Origin: Bacillus gobiensis
Lineage (GTDB): Bacteria > Bacillota > Bacilli > Bacillales > Bacillaceae
Length of the DNA: 64,000 nucleotides
NCBI RefSeq assembly: GCF_001278705.1
Contig: NZ_CP012600.1
Coordinates: 4,003,417-4,067,416, forward strand
Reading direction: 5' to 3'
Position numbers and translations under genes: made by a program. Below are positions 18,849 through 27,199 of this stretch, piece by piece. Under the pieces are notes generated by a model. The model was not told the origin of the DNA. It made no database searches and worked only from the letters and a program-made list of their open reading frames with translations. Numbering within the stretch: the stretch's first letter is position 1; each line of letters starts with the position of its first letter.

Positions 18849-20480
18849 TTGGAAATAGATATACAAAAACTATTGTTCGAATTTATTGGCGGACTTGGAA
18901 TTTTCTTGATTGGAATTAAGTACATGGGAGACGGCCTCCAGAAATCTGCGGGAGATCGGTTGAGAGACATTTTGGATCGATTTACAACCAATCCTGTAAT
19001 GGGTGTTCTCGCTGGAATTATTGTTACCGTTTTAATCCAAAGCAGTTCCGGTACAACTGTGATTACGGTCGGGCTTGTAAGTGCGGGATTTATGACACTT
19101 CGCCAGGCGATAGGAGTCATTATGGGAGCAAATATCGGGACTACCATCACCGCATTTATTATCGGTTTTGATGTGGGTGAGTATGCTTTACCGATTATTG
19201 CAGTTGGATCTTTCCTTCTGTTTTTCTTTAAAAATAAAAAACTTCAAAATTGGGGACAGGTCTTTTTCGGATTTGGTGCCCTATTTTACGGATTGGAATT
19301 AATGAGCGGAGGAATGAAGCCCCTTCGTACAATGGAAGCATTTCATGATTTAACAGTAAACATGAGTTCGAATCCGCTTCTTGGAGTAATTGTAGGGACC
19401 ATTTTTACATTAATTGTGCAAAGCTCAAGTGCCACGATCGGAATTTTGCAAGGGCTTTTTGCCGATTCATTAATTGATATAAATAGTGCGCTGCCAGTAT
19501 TATTCGGAGATAACATTGGCACAACGATTACGGCAGTATTAGCATCAATTGGCGCTTCTGTTGCAGCAAAGAGAGCGGCTGCTACTCATGTGCTGTTTAA
19601 TCTTATTGGGACTGCCATATTTTTAGTTTTGCTTAAACCATTTACATCATTTATTGTCTTTCTCCAGTCAGCTTGGAGCCTTGATCCCAAAATGACGATT
19701 GCTTTTGCGCATGGGATATTTAATACAACGAATACTCTTATTCAGCTGCCTTTTGTTGCTGTATTAGCATTTCTTGTGACAAAAATTATTCCTGGAAAGG
19801 ATACGGTCATTGAGTACAAGGCAAAGCATCTTGATCCTATTTTTATTGAACAATCACCGTCGATTGCTCTTGGACAAGCAAAAGAAGAGGTTTTGCGTAT
19901 GGGTGAATTTGCTATAAAAGGACTTGAAGAAACCTATCAATTTTTGCTGACCAAACAACCGAAACATGCTAAAAATGCCTATCAAATAGAGGATGCAATC
20001 AATAACCTTGACCGGAAAATTACTAACTATCTCATCGAACTGTCATCTGCATCACTGTCTGATCAGGAGTCAGAAGAGCATAATATGTTAATGGATACAG
20101 TAAGAGACATTGAACGAGTCGGAGATCATTTTGAAAATCTTATCGAGCTTGTCGAATATAAAATGGCAACTCGAGTAGACATTACCGAATCGGCGATTGA
20201 CGATTTAAAATATATGATCGAATTGACTGTTTCAACTATTAAGGAATCCTTAGCTGCTCTTGATCAAAATGATAAAGACATAGCAGAAAAAGTCATTGAA
20301 AAAGAGGAGCAGATTGACAAGTTGGAACGAAAGCTTCGCAAGCAGCATATTCTTCGTTTGAACAAAGGATTATGCACTGGCCAGGCAGGAATTGTTTTCG
20401 TTGATATCATCAGCAATCTGGAACGAATCGGTGATCATGCAGTAAATATAGCTGAAGCCGTAGCCGGTGATCAAATATAA
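18849..20480 (+). CDS. Na+/phosphate cotransporter with PhoU-like domain
   Basis: This is an NPT-family (Na/Pi cotransport II) protein of 543 residues. Residues 1-330 are membrane-spanning with the paired signature segments LIQSSSGTTVITVGLVSAG and IVQSSSATIGILQGLFA, in which the QSSS repeats form the transport site. Residues 340-540 form a helical PhoU-like domain (DTVRDIERVGDHFENLIELVEYK and NLERIGDHAVNIAEAV). The start at TTG 18849 is supported by AGGGGTGA at 18836-18843. The ATG at 18804 lacks a site and would add a non-membrane extension. It probably takes up phosphate. Confidence 0.88.
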   Translation: MEIDIQKLLFEFIGGLGIFLIGIKYMGDGLQKSAGDRLRDILDRFTTNPVMGVLAGIIVTVLIQSSSGTTVITVGLVSAGFMTLRQAIGVIMGANIGTTITAFIIGFDVGEYALPIIAVGSFLLFFFKNKKLQNWGQVFFGFGALFYGLELMSGGMKPLRTMEAFHDLTVNMSSNPLLGVIVGTIFTLIVQSSSATIGILQGLFADSLIDINSALPVLFGDNIGTTITAVLASIGASVAAKRAAATHVLFNLIGTAIFLVLLKPFTSFIVFLQSAWSLDPKMTIAFAHGIFNTTNTLIQLPFVAVLAFLVTKIIPGKDTVIEYKAKHLDPIFIEQSPSIALGQAKEEVLRMGEFAIKGLEETYQFLLTKQPKHAKNAYQIEDAINNLDRKITNYLIELSSASLSDQESEEHNMLMDTVRDIERVGDHFENLIELVEYKMATRVDITESAIDDLKYMIELTVSTIKESLAALDQNDKDIAEKVIEKEEQIDKLERKLRKQHILRLNKGLCTGQAGIVFVDIISNLERIGDHAVNIAEAVAGDQI

Positions 20481-20541
20481 AGTGAATCTTCAATCAATGG
20501 GGCGTTTACTGCCCGTTAATACAGGATAAAGTCTTGGAATT

Positions 20542-20586
20542 GCCCGCACACCCGTAACTTCAGTCTAAGGTGTGCGGGCTTTTTTG
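20542..20586 (+). terminator. Terminator after the Na/Pi cotransporter gene
   Basis: GCCCGCACACC (20542-20552) pairs perfectly with GGTGTGCGGGC (20569-20579), followed by TTTTTTG. The remaining 197 bp up to the rap gene are AT-rich, with no further structure I can support. Confidence 0.92.
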
Positions 20587-20783
20587 TCAGACAGTTCTCG
20601 ATGAAGTATTATATTACGAGATTGCTGTATGGTCTGCACTTTCATCAATCTATTTATACTCCTTTCATAAAAATCTACTTAGGACTAATCATCCAATTAT
20701 AGGGATTTGTACTCTTTTTTGTAAAACACTTCTATGCTATTTTTTTAGTGTAAAGCAATAAAATTAAGGAGGGGATAAACTGG

Positions 20784-21914
20784 GTGGAAATTGTGTCCTC
20801 AGAAGTAGGGGTGAGAATCAACGATTGGTATAATGTAATTCGCAAGCATAATATTGATGAAGCTTTAATCATTAAATCAGAAATTGAGCAAAAGATGAAA
20901 AGCATGGATGACAAGGATTTATCAATTTATTACAATTTAATGAGCTTTCGACATCAAATGATGATTGATTATGTAGACCCTGCATTTTTAAAAGATGACA
21001 GGATAGAGTTACCAGAGGAGTTAAAGGACAGTGAAAGTAAAAAAGAGCAATTCAATGGATTGATAGAGTATTATTTTAACTTTTTTAGAGGGATGCATGA
21101 ATTTAATAAGGGTCTTTTTATAAAGGCAATATTGTTTTATAAGAGAGCAGAAAAAAAGTTAGATGCTGTATCAGACGAAATTGAAAGAGCTGAATTCAAC
21201 TACAAAGTCTCAGAGGTTTATTATCATATGAAACAAACTCAAGTATCGCTGCTCTATGCTATGCAGGCATTTCAAACCTATCAGGCCTATGAAATATACA
21301 CTGTCCGTCGAATGCATTGTGAATTTGTAATAGCGGGGAATTACGATGATTTGCATCGCCCTGACAAGGCCTTGCCGTATCTTGAAAGCGCTTTATATAT
21401 TGCGAAGCTTGAAAATAATCATCGTCTAATAGGAGCAGCATTATACAATCTTGGGAATTGCTTCTTGAAAATGGGTGATTTCGCCACTGCTACACAATAT
21501 TTTAGAGAATCTGTTAATCGGTATGTAGAAGGAAAATTAGAATTTCTTACTCATTCAGTTGAAGCTTGGTTTTCACTTACCCAAATTTTATTTAAGCAAA
21601 AGAATATTCACGAGGCGAAGAGAATTTATGAAGAGGGTTTAGCTCAAGCATATCAACTAAAGGAAGAAGGTTTAATTGCAGAGTTCCATTTTTTGAAGTC
21701 ATTATATCTTGAAGATGGGGATACCAAGGGTATATTAGACTCCTTTTCTGTTCTAGAATCGAAAGGAATGTATCCTGACATAGAGGAATTTGCATTGGAA
21801 GCAGCGAAATATTTCAGTGAAAATGGAAAATATAAGGATTCCTCTTTATTTTATGAAAAAATGATTGAAGCACAAAAACAAATTCGAAAGGAGGGGAGTG
21901 ACTATGAAATTTAG
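20784..21914 (+). CDS. Rap-family response regulator aspartate phosphatase
   Basis: This 376-residue protein has the Rap architecture: an N-terminal three-helix bundle (residues 1-70, VGVRINDWYNVIRKHN) and six to seven tetratricopeptide repeats (for example PDKALPYLESALYIAKLENNHRLIGAALYNLGNCFLKMGDF). Rap proteins dephosphorylate Spo0F or block response regulators such as ComA and are inhibited by a Phr pentapeptide. The target here cannot be told from sequence. The GTG start at 20784 follows AGGAGGGG with an 11-base spacer, somewhat long. The 3' end overlaps the phr gene by 11 bases, the usual cassette arrangement. Confidence 0.92.
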   Translation: MEIVSSEVGVRINDWYNVIRKHNIDEALIIKSEIEQKMKSMDDKDLSIYYNLMSFRHQMMIDYVDPAFLKDDRIELPEELKDSESKKEQFNGLIEYYFNFFRGMHEFNKGLFIKAILFYKRAEKKLDAVSDEIERAEFNYKVSEVYYHMKQTQVSLLYAMQAFQTYQAYEIYTVRRMHCEFVIAGNYDDLHRPDKALPYLESALYIAKLENNHRLIGAALYNLGNCFLKMGDFATATQYFRESVNRYVEGKLEFLTHSVEAWFSLTQILFKQKNIHEAKRIYEEGLAQAYQLKEEGLIAEFHFLKSLYLEDGDTKGILDSFSVLESKGMYPDIEEFALEAAKYFSENGKYKDSSLFYEKMIEAQKQIRKEGSDYEI

Positions 21915-22041
21915 AATATTCAGTATTGTCCTAGCTGTAGTAACATTGGTTGGGGTAAGTATTGTTGGACAAGTATCGAATGAAAAAGAAGAACTGATTT
22001 CTAAAAGAAATCAAACTACAAAGATCGACAAATTGGTTTAG
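21904..22041 (+). CDS. Phr pheromone precursor paired with Rap
   Basis: This 45-residue peptide has a basic start (MKFRIFSIV), a hydrophobic export signal to about residue 24, and a polar tail containing SKRNQTTKIDKLV. The stretch RNQT matches the B. subtilis PhrA pentapeptide ARNQT except for its first residue, and resembles PhrE SRNVT. The likely mature signal is KRNQT or a near variant, lying internally as in PhrE rather than at the end. AAGGAGGGG stands 7 bases before ATG 21904, inside rap. A terminator follows. Identification is strong from position and design; the exact mature peptide is inference. Confidence 0.88.
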   Translation: MKFRIFSIVLAVVTLVGVSIVGQVSNEKEELISKRNQTTKIDKLV

Positions 22042-22090
22042 AGCATAAAGGTTATCCTGAAAGAAATAAATTAATTAGAAAAAATAACTT

Positions 22091-22120
22091 CCTCTATATT
22101 TTATTGTATAGAGGGTTTTT
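22091..22120 (+). terminator. Terminator of the rap-phr unit
   Basis: CCTCTATA (22091-22098) pairs with TATAGAGG (22107-22114), followed by GTTTTTC. Confidence 0.88.
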
Positions 22121-22135
22121 CTATTGAAAAAGATG

Positions 22136-22183
22136 TAAAAAGGCCACATCTTAGATTCATTAGTAAGGATTCTAAGATGTGGC
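22136..22183 (-). terminator. Terminator of the tcy operon
   Basis: GCCACATCTTAGA (22143-22155) and TCTAAGATGTGGC (22171-22183) form a perfect 13-bp stem. On the minus strand it is followed by CTTTTTAC. It lies 35 bp past the tcyC stop. Confidence 0.88.
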
Positions 22184-22217
22184 AGATCTTCTTTTTCAGT
22201 AGTTTCCATTTTCCAGA

Positions 22218-22961
22218 TCAAAGAGGATTCAAAATCCTGTGCAGAAAGCGCTTGGTGCGCTCTTCCTTAGGGGAGATGAGCACCTCGCTCGGAGGACCTT
22301 GTTCGACGATTACCCCTCCATCGATAAAAATAATCTCGTCTGCAATCTCCTGGGCAAATTTGATTTCATGCGTGACGACAGCCATTGTCCAGCCTTCGTT
22401 AGCCAGGTTTTTCATGACCGTAAGAACCTCGCCAATAAGCTCTGGATCCAAAGCAGAAGTCGGTTCATCAAAAAGCATCAGTTCGGGCTTGATTGCGAGC
22501 GCCCGTGCAATGCCGACGCGTTGCTGCTGTCCGCCGGAAAGCTGAAACGGATATAAGTCCAATTTATCCTCTAAACCAACCTTTTCTAACAATTGGATAG
22601 CTTCTTTTTTGGCTTCCGCTTTGTTTTTTTTCTGAACCTGAACCGGACCTTCCATTACATTTTGCAATGCCGTCCGATGCGGAAACAAGTGATAGGCTTG
22701 AAAAACCATTCCGGATTTTTTTCTGAGACGAAGCAGGTCTGATTGCTTGTTCTTTTCAGAAAAATCGATGGAAAAATCATCAAAAGAGAGAATGCCTTGC
22801 TCGGGAGTCTCCAGGGCGTTTAAACATCGTAGCAATGTCGTTTTCCCTGATCCGGACGGTCCTAAAATGGCAATGACTTTTCCTTTTTTTATTTCAAAAT
22901 TAATGTTTTTTAATATGGTGTTATCGCCAAACGATTTTTGTAATCCACTTACGGATAACAT
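22218..22961 (-). CDS. tcyC: Cystine ABC transporter, ATP-binding protein
   Basis: This 247-residue ABC ATPase of the polar amino-acid type has Walker [10 protein letters not shown] (residues about 33-41), Q-loop [13 protein letters not shown], signature LSGGQQQR, Walker B LMLFDEP and the H-loop histidine in VVTHEIKFA. The sequence and gene order (binding protein, permease, ATPase) match B. subtilis tcyABC, an L-cystine importer. ATG 22961 follows AGGAGGGTCC. It lies 12 bp after the permease gene. Confidence 0.9.
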   Translation of the reverse strand: MLSVSGLQKSFGDNTILKNINFEIKKGKVIAILGPSGSGKTTLLRCLNALETPEQGILSFDDFSIDFSEKNKQSDLLRLRKKSGMVFQAYHLFPHRTALQNVMEGPVQVQKKNKAEAKKEAIQLLEKVGLEDKLDLYPFQLSGGQQQRVGIARALAIKPELMLFDEPTSALDPELIGEVLTVMKNLANEGWTMAVVTHEIKFAQEIADEIIFIDGGVIVEQGPPSEVLISPKEERTKRFLHRILNPL

Positions 22962-22973
22962 TTACGGACCCTC

Positions 22974-23675
22974 CTATCTTGCTGTAAATCGGTCAAGATA
23001 CCGTTCGATATGATGCTGGACAAGTGATAAAAGAAAGCAAATAATCCAGTATATAAATGCGGCTAACATGTAAATATAGACAATTTGATCGAGATGAGTC
23101 GCACCGATTTCCTGGGATTTTCTGAACAGTTCAGTCACCAAAATCTGTGATGCAAGTGACGTATCCTTGACCAAACTGATAAAGGTGTTGGATAAGGGCG
23201 GGATCGATACCCTCATGGCTTGCGGCAAAATAACGCGAAATAAGGTTTTTCTATAAGACATCCCTATCGTATAGCCTGCCTCCCATTGTCCTTTCGGTAC
23301 AGAAAGAATAGAGGCGCGAATAATTTCTGACGCATAGGCACCCACATTTAAAGAGAATGCGATAATCGCTGTTGGATACGGGTCAATGTAAATGTTAATT
23401 TCAGGAAGTAAGTAAAAAATGATAAACAATTGCACCAATAGAGGTGTTCCCCTAATCGCTGAAACATAAATACTAAAAATCCACCGGAGAATTTTCACCT
23501 TGGAAATCCGGGCAAAAGCTGTCAGGAGTGCAATAATCAATCCGACAATAAATGAAATAATAGTTAAGGGAATCGTATATCTGATTCCCTCTAGTAAAAT
23601 TGGCCAAAATGATTGCTGCATTAAATCCCATGGAATAGCAAATCCGAAAGTTTGGAGATCCTTAATTAGAAACAT
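22974..23675 (-). CDS. tcyB: Cystine ABC transporter, permease
   Basis: This 233-residue His/Glu/Gln/Arg-type permease has about five membrane helices. Its EAA-loop region is EIIRASILSVPKGQWEAGYTIGMSYRKTLFRVILPQAMR, the contact to TcyC. The exact start is uncertain. I use ATG 23675; TTG 23684 and GTG 23681 are in frame just upstream, and no option has a strong ribosome binding site. The gene overlaps the 3' end of tcyA by 14 bases, so translation is probably coupled. Confidence 0.87.
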   Translation of the reverse strand: MFLIKDLQTFGFAIPWDLMQQSFWPILLEGIRYTIPLTIISFIVGLIIALLTAFARISKVKILRWIFSIYVSAIRGTPLLVQLFIIFYLLPEINIYIDPYPTAIIAFSLNVGAYASEIIRASILSVPKGQWEAGYTIGMSYRKTLFRVILPQAMRVSIPPLSNTFISLVKDTSLASQILVTELFRKSQEIGATHLDQIVYIYMLAAFIYWIICFLLSLVQHHIERYLDRFTAR

Positions 23676-24465
23676 CTTCACCAAACCATTTCTCTGATAT
23701 TTTTGAAAGTGTTCCGTCTTCTTTCATTTCATCCAAAGCTTTATTCACTTGTTCAACTAACGTATCACTGCCTTTACGGAAGGCAAAATAGGTTTCTTGT
23801 GGTTCGCCGGTTTCAAAAGCTATTTTTACATTTTTATTTTTTGACGTTGTTAGATAATTAAGTACAGCTAGTTTATCATTAAACGTTACATCTGCTCTTC
23901 CTTGCTGAATGAGCTGTAAAGCCTGGGCAAGACCTTCCACGCCTTGTACATTGGCGCCTGCTTCTTTAGCGATATCGTTGTAGTTACTTGTCAATGATTG
24001 AGCTGATGTTTTTCCTTTGACATCTTCTTCAGATTTGATACTGTTGTTATCGGCTTTCGTAACGACGACAGCTTTAGAAGTTGTATATTTTTCAGAGAAA
24101 TCATATTGGTCTTCACGGCCGTTTTTACCGACTTGATTGGCAACCAAATCAAATCGCTTGCTGTTTAGCCCGGAAAACATACTGTCCCATTGAGTTTCTT
24201 TAAACTCGACCTCAAGATCAAGCCGTTTGCCGACCTCTTTGATAACTTCCACATCATAACCGGTCAATTGGTTTTTTTCATCGTGGAAGGTAAACGGTGC
24301 GTAGGTTCCTTCTGTTCCAACGGTTAACACACCTTTATCTTTAACTGCTGTCCATAAGTCTTCATTTTTATTACTGTCTTTCTCTGAAGAGTTATCAGCA
24401 TTTCCACATGCTGTTAATGCTGCAAAAAGCATAATGAACAGGATGGTAAATAGTCCTTTTTTCAT
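23662..24465 (-). CDS. tcyA: Cystine-binding lipoprotein
   Basis: This 267-residue solute-binding protein family 3 member has a lipoprotein signal (MKKGLFTILFIMLFAALTAC, cysteine 20 being lipidated) followed by a linker rich in S, N and D. The mature domain starts VLTVGTEGTYAPFTFHDEKNQLTGYDVEVIKEVG, the typical ligand-binding start. It captures cystine outside the membrane for TcyBC. ATG 24465 follows AAAAGAGGT. The substrate is inferred from similarity and operon order. Confidence 0.9.
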   Translation of the reverse strand: MKKGLFTILFIMLFAALTACGNADNSSEKDSNKNEDLWTAVKDKGVLTVGTEGTYAPFTFHDEKNQLTGYDVEVIKEVGKRLDLEVEFKETQWDSMFSGLNSKRFDLVANQVGKNGREDQYDFSEKYTTSKAVVVTKADNNSIKSEEDVKGKTSAQSLTSNYNDIAKEAGANVQGVEGLAQALQLIQQGRADVTFNDKLAVLNYLTTSKNKNVKIAFETGEPQETYFAFRKGSDTLVEQVNKALDEMKEDGTLSKISEKWFGEDVSN

Positions 24466-24520
24466 GATATACCTCTTTTCTTATTGGTTTAGACCGTTTA
24501 ATCTTTCTGACCAATTGTAA

Positions 24521-24554
24521 ATTATAAAACACCTTCCTACATTTTGCATAGGAA
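24521..24554 (-). promoter_or_regulatory. tcyA promoter -10 with overlapping palindrome
   Basis: On the minus strand a consensus TATAAT lies at 24526-24521. Just upstream of it, over the spacer/-35 zone, is the inverted repeat TTCCTA-N9-TAGGAA (24534-24554). No good -35 is seen, so the promoter may need an activator or be repressed at this site. Cysteine-repressor (CymR) control is known for such genes, but I cannot match its motif. Confidence 0.45.
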
Positions 24555-24683
24555 ATGCTTATTTTTTATTTTTAGCTGATTTTTTTCTTGTATAGTATGT
24601 GATAGATTCAATACTTTAAACGCTAGTTAATTTACAGGAATTGCTTTAAGAATATTTTTTAGAACGAAAATCTTTTTCACCGC

Positions 24684-24878
24684 ATGGATTCTGTACTAAA
24701 CGTATTTCTTTCTCACTTCAGGACAATGGATCTGACGGATTGGAGAAAGCCTCGTGTGCTTGCCGATTATGATGTCACGCCTGAGTGGGTCGTCTATCAT
24801 CTGATTGAACACGAATCATATCATAGGGGCCAGATTTTTCAGCTGCTGTCCCATATAGAAAAACAGGAATCTTTTTGA
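24684..24878 (+). pseudogene. C-terminal remnant of a DinB-family protein
   Basis: A 64-residue frame ends with DVTPEWVVYHLIEHESYHRGQIFQLLSHIE. This is the last helix of the DinB/YfiT four-helix metal proteins, with the conserved HxxxHRGQ histidines. Whole family members have about 150-170 residues. The N-terminal two thirds, including the first metal histidine, are missing, and no ribosome binding site precedes ATG 24684. I read it as a deletion remnant. Confidence 0.65.
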
Positions 24879-24900
24879 ATAAAGTTCCCTAAAAATAAGC

Positions 24901-24938
24901 AGAAAAAAAGATCGAATAATGAATGCTTCTTCGATCTT
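24901..24938 (-). terminator. Terminator of the tetR-MBL-DUF2568 operon
   Basis: AAGATCGAA (24908-24916) pairs with TTCGATCTT (24930-24938). On the minus strand the stem is followed by a run of seven T. Confidence 0.88.
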
Positions 24939-24957
24939 CTTATTTAAATCGCATGTA

Positions 24958-25296
24958 TCAAAACCCCAGCCAATAATCCAACCCAATCACAACGAGAACA
25001 ACGATGAAAAAAATGATAGCGAGTGTTTTCTGTCCGGCAAAGTATAAGGCGGCTGCTGCAGCACCGAAAATAACAAGCTTCAAGAGAATTCCTATTGGAA
25101 CAGAAACGGGAATTGTTGCTTTTGGAGATACGAACATTCCCCAAAAGATGGCGACAAGCAACGGCGTGCCGATTCCAACGATCAGTTTGACAGCTAATCC
25201 TTTATCGAGCTGAAAGCCCCAATAAACAAATGCTACTAAAGCCGAGAGTTCTAAAAGAAAAAGGATGGCTAACACGGTATATTCTATGATGATCAT
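24958..25296 (-). CDS. Small membrane protein, YrdB/DUF2568 family
   Basis: This 112-residue protein consists almost entirely of four hydrophobic helices (VLAILFLLELSALVAFVYWGF first, IIFFIVVLVVIGLDYWLGF last). The pattern fits DUF2568 (B. subtilis YrdB), a family of unknown function. Its ATG at 25296 overlaps the stop of the upstream hydrolase gene as ATGA, showing translational coupling in the three-gene tetR operon. Confidence 0.75.
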   Translation of the reverse strand: MIIIEYTVLAILFLLELSALVAFVYWGFQLDKGLAVKLIVGIGTPLLVAIFWGMFVSPKATIPVSVPIGILLKLVIFGAAAAALYFAGQKTLAIIFFIVVLVVIGLDYWLGF

Positions 25297-25982
25297 ATGG
25301 AGAGGCTGCTTATTTCTTTACCAAAGTTCTGAAGGTATTCGTCTAAGTGATCGGCGGGCTGAAATACTGAATTCCCGTGACAGACCTCCAATCGCTTCGG
25401 TTTCAATTTCCTGACGATCGTGCTGCTTTTGATCGCTTCATTCATATCGGCTGTAAACATTGGCATGGGCCGGTGAAGCTTCCCTTTTTTAGAGGTGAAG
25501 AGATCACCTGCGAGCATTACTTCATTCTTTTCGTGATAAAAAACGACATGCCCCGGTGAATGGCCAGGTGTAAGGTAAGGGGTGAGTTCTGCCATCCTAG
25601 TTAAGTTTCCGTGCTCATCTTCAGGAAGTGCTTTGGCTATCTCTTTTGAAACGGATTGGGCGGCTTTTTTTCGGCGTGGATAAGGCAGTTCTCCGTCCAT
25701 ATACGGGATTTCGATTCGATGCGCATAAACCGGGACATTTGCTGTTTTTAAAATAGAAGAAATCGCCCCTGTATGATCCGAATGGCCATGCGTTAACAGA
25801 ATTCTTTGAAGTGGTCCGGCCTGCAGCTCATCAATAAATGATAAAATGCTTTTAGCCATCGAAGGTATGCCTGCATCAATGAGTGTGACTCCATCGTCAT
25901 CAGTAACGATCCACACGTGAACCGGGATTATCATCCACGTTTTCAAGCTCCAAATATGCTCTGAAATTTGTTGTTTTTTCAT
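25293..25982 (-). CDS. MBL-fold metallo-hydrolase
   Basis: This 229-residue metallo-beta-lactamase-fold enzyme has the metal motif LLTHGHSDHTGAI (HxHxDH, about residues 64-71), the further histidine in LTPGHSPGHVVFYH, and the bridging aspartate in VMLAGDLFTS. The last metal ligand is in EVCHGNS. The substrate is unknown; relatives include glyoxalase II-like and lactonase-like hydrolases. The start overlaps the tetR stop (ATGA). Being cotranscribed with a TetR repressor, it may be induced by the compound it acts on. Confidence 0.88.
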   Translation of the reverse strand: MKKQQISEHIWSLKTWMIIPVHVWIVTDDDGVTLIDAGIPSMAKSILSFIDELQAGPLQRILLTHGHSDHTGAISSILKTANVPVYAHRIEIPYMDGELPYPRRKKAAQSVSKEIAKALPEDEHGNLTRMAELTPYLTPGHSPGHVVFYHEKNEVMLAGDLFTSKKGKLHRPMPMFTADMNEAIKSSTIVRKLKPKRLEVCHGNSVFQPADHLDEYLQNFGKEISSLSI

Positions 25983-26614
25983 TTTTCATCTGCTCCCTGA
26001 TTTATTTTTTCTTTAAAACCAAAAAGAATGACATCAACGGCTTCATCAAAGGTTGATGATAATCTATTCATCAATTCTTCGACTGATTCATTCGAATAAG
26101 TGTAAGTGCTCACGGTTCCATGGAGGTTATAGAAAAAAATACGCGTAAATGTTAATAGCTGTTCGTTTTTCGGTATAGAGAGACATTCCTGAATGACGCT
26201 CATCAATAAAGCAAACATATTGTTGCGAAGTTTATTAATTTCGAGCTTTGGATCTTTCTCATCGATCCTGGTAGATTGTGCGGCGATAATGATTGTGTAC
26301 ATGTTTTTGTTCTGTAAACAAAAATGGATAAATTTATGGCTGATTTGTTTCAATCTGTCTTCTGGGGTTAAAGCATCATGCTGTGCGATTTGTTCCATTT
26401 GCTTTTGCAATTTGAGCAATGAAGGCATTGAAAGCTGGTGGAGCAGAGCTTCCTTATCCTTAAAATAAATATAAATCGTCGTATGTGAGCAGCCTGCTTT
26501 TTTCGCGATTTGCCGCATCGTTACTGTGTCATACCCCCGGTCGGCAAACAGTTCCTTTGCAGCAGTAAGGATATTATTTTTTGTTTCATCTGAACGCTGG
26601 TCAATTTTAGTCAT
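25979..26614 (-). CDS. TetR-family transcriptional regulator
   Basis: This 211-residue protein has an N-terminal TetR DNA-binding domain (ILTAAKELFADRGYDTVTMRQIAKKAGCSHTTIYIYFKDKEALL, residues about 15-58) and an all-helical ligand domain. It is the first gene of an operon with the MBL hydrolase and the DUF2568 protein. Three identical-pattern palindromes stand 168-212 bp upstream (26782-26826), presumably its own operators. ATG 26614 follows AAAGGAG with a long spacer. The inducer is unknown. Confidence 0.9.
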   Translation of the reverse strand: MTKIDQRSDETKNNILTAAKELFADRGYDTVTMRQIAKKAGCSHTTIYIYFKDKEALLHQLSMPSLLKLQKQMEQIAQHDALTPEDRLKQISHKFIHFCLQNKNMYTIIIAAQSTRIDEKDPKLEINKLRNNMFALLMSVIQECLSIPKNEQLLTFTRIFFYNLHGTVSTYTYSNESVEELMNRLSSTFDEAVDVILFGFKEKINQGADEK

Positions 26615-26655
26615 TGATGAGAATTCTCCTTTTATCCCGCATTAATGGGCAGTAA

Positions 26656-26698
26656 GTCCCCCGCCACAAAGCTGTCGGCAGGTGAACAGGCGGGGGAC
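26656..26698. repeat. GC-rich 10-bp hairpin in the tetR leader
   Basis: GTCCCCCGCC (26656-26665) pairs perfectly with GGCGGGGGAC (26689-26698) around a 23-base loop. It is far more GC-rich than its surroundings and has no T-run on either strand. It lies in the 5' leader of the tetR transcript, 42 bp before the start codon. It could be a REP-like repeat or an RNA element. Confidence 0.7.
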
Positions 26699-26781
26699 GG
26701 CTGCCTGTAAAAGCCAATTGGTTCACCTAACATGTACGGAGGCTATTCTTCGAAACCCTTGCTGGTTGAAGGGGTACTTTA

Positions 26782-26826
26782 TAACCATTGGTTACTAACC
26801 TATGGTTATAATATAACCGACGGTTA
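26782..26826. promoter_or_regulatory. Three palindromic operators TAACC-N3-GGTTA
   Basis: TAACCATTGGTTA (26782-26794), TAACCTATGGTTA (26796-26808) and TAACCGACGGTTA (26814-26826) share the same 5-bp arms and 3-base centre, with start-to-start distances of 14 and 18 bp. A TATAAT (26807-26812) sits between the second and third. The length and symmetry suit a TetR dimer. The regulator encoded at 25979-26614 is the obvious candidate. Confidence 0.75.
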
Positions 26827-27199
26827 CCAGAGAAGTCAAATTATTAACTTAATACCAACTTGACTTATAGGAATAATATAATTAATATTGGTAACATATT
26901 CTAGTAAACACTTTTGTAAAGAATCTCGCATAACTGAACGGCTAATAATATAGAGGTGATGCTGTAAAGAAATAGATTTAATTTTTATAGGAATCAATAA
27001 AAGAAGATTTGATAATCGATATGTCTACATGAGTGATGTTACAAAATATTGAGGAATTAGATGATTATCCAAAACAATGTTTTTGTCCGCATGTCTGTTG
27101 GGGGAAAGTTGTGAAAATATTCGAATGATGTGTGGAATTAACGGGTATAGTTACAGCCCGCTTTCATGTTACATAATTTTAGTAAGGGATGGGAACTTC
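26827..27199 (+). promoter_or_regulatory. Leader region of the amidohydrolase-ABC operon
   Basis: TTGACT (26860-26865) and TAATAT (26883-26888) with a 17-bp spacer form a plausible sigma-A promoter pointing right, immediately next to the TetR operators. About 310 bp of AT-rich leader follow before the amidohydrolase start. I see no convincing gene in the leader: short frames exist but lack good starts or recognisable products. Confidence 0.4.

Noticed and set aside
24684..24878. DinB-like frame as a full small gene
   Set aside because: It lacks the N-terminal two thirds of the family, including a metal histidine, and a ribosome binding site.
27077..27199. Upstream extension of the amidohydrolase frame
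   Set aside because: The added 41 residues resemble nothing, lack a ribosome binding site, and precede the family's usual start next to the HxH motif.
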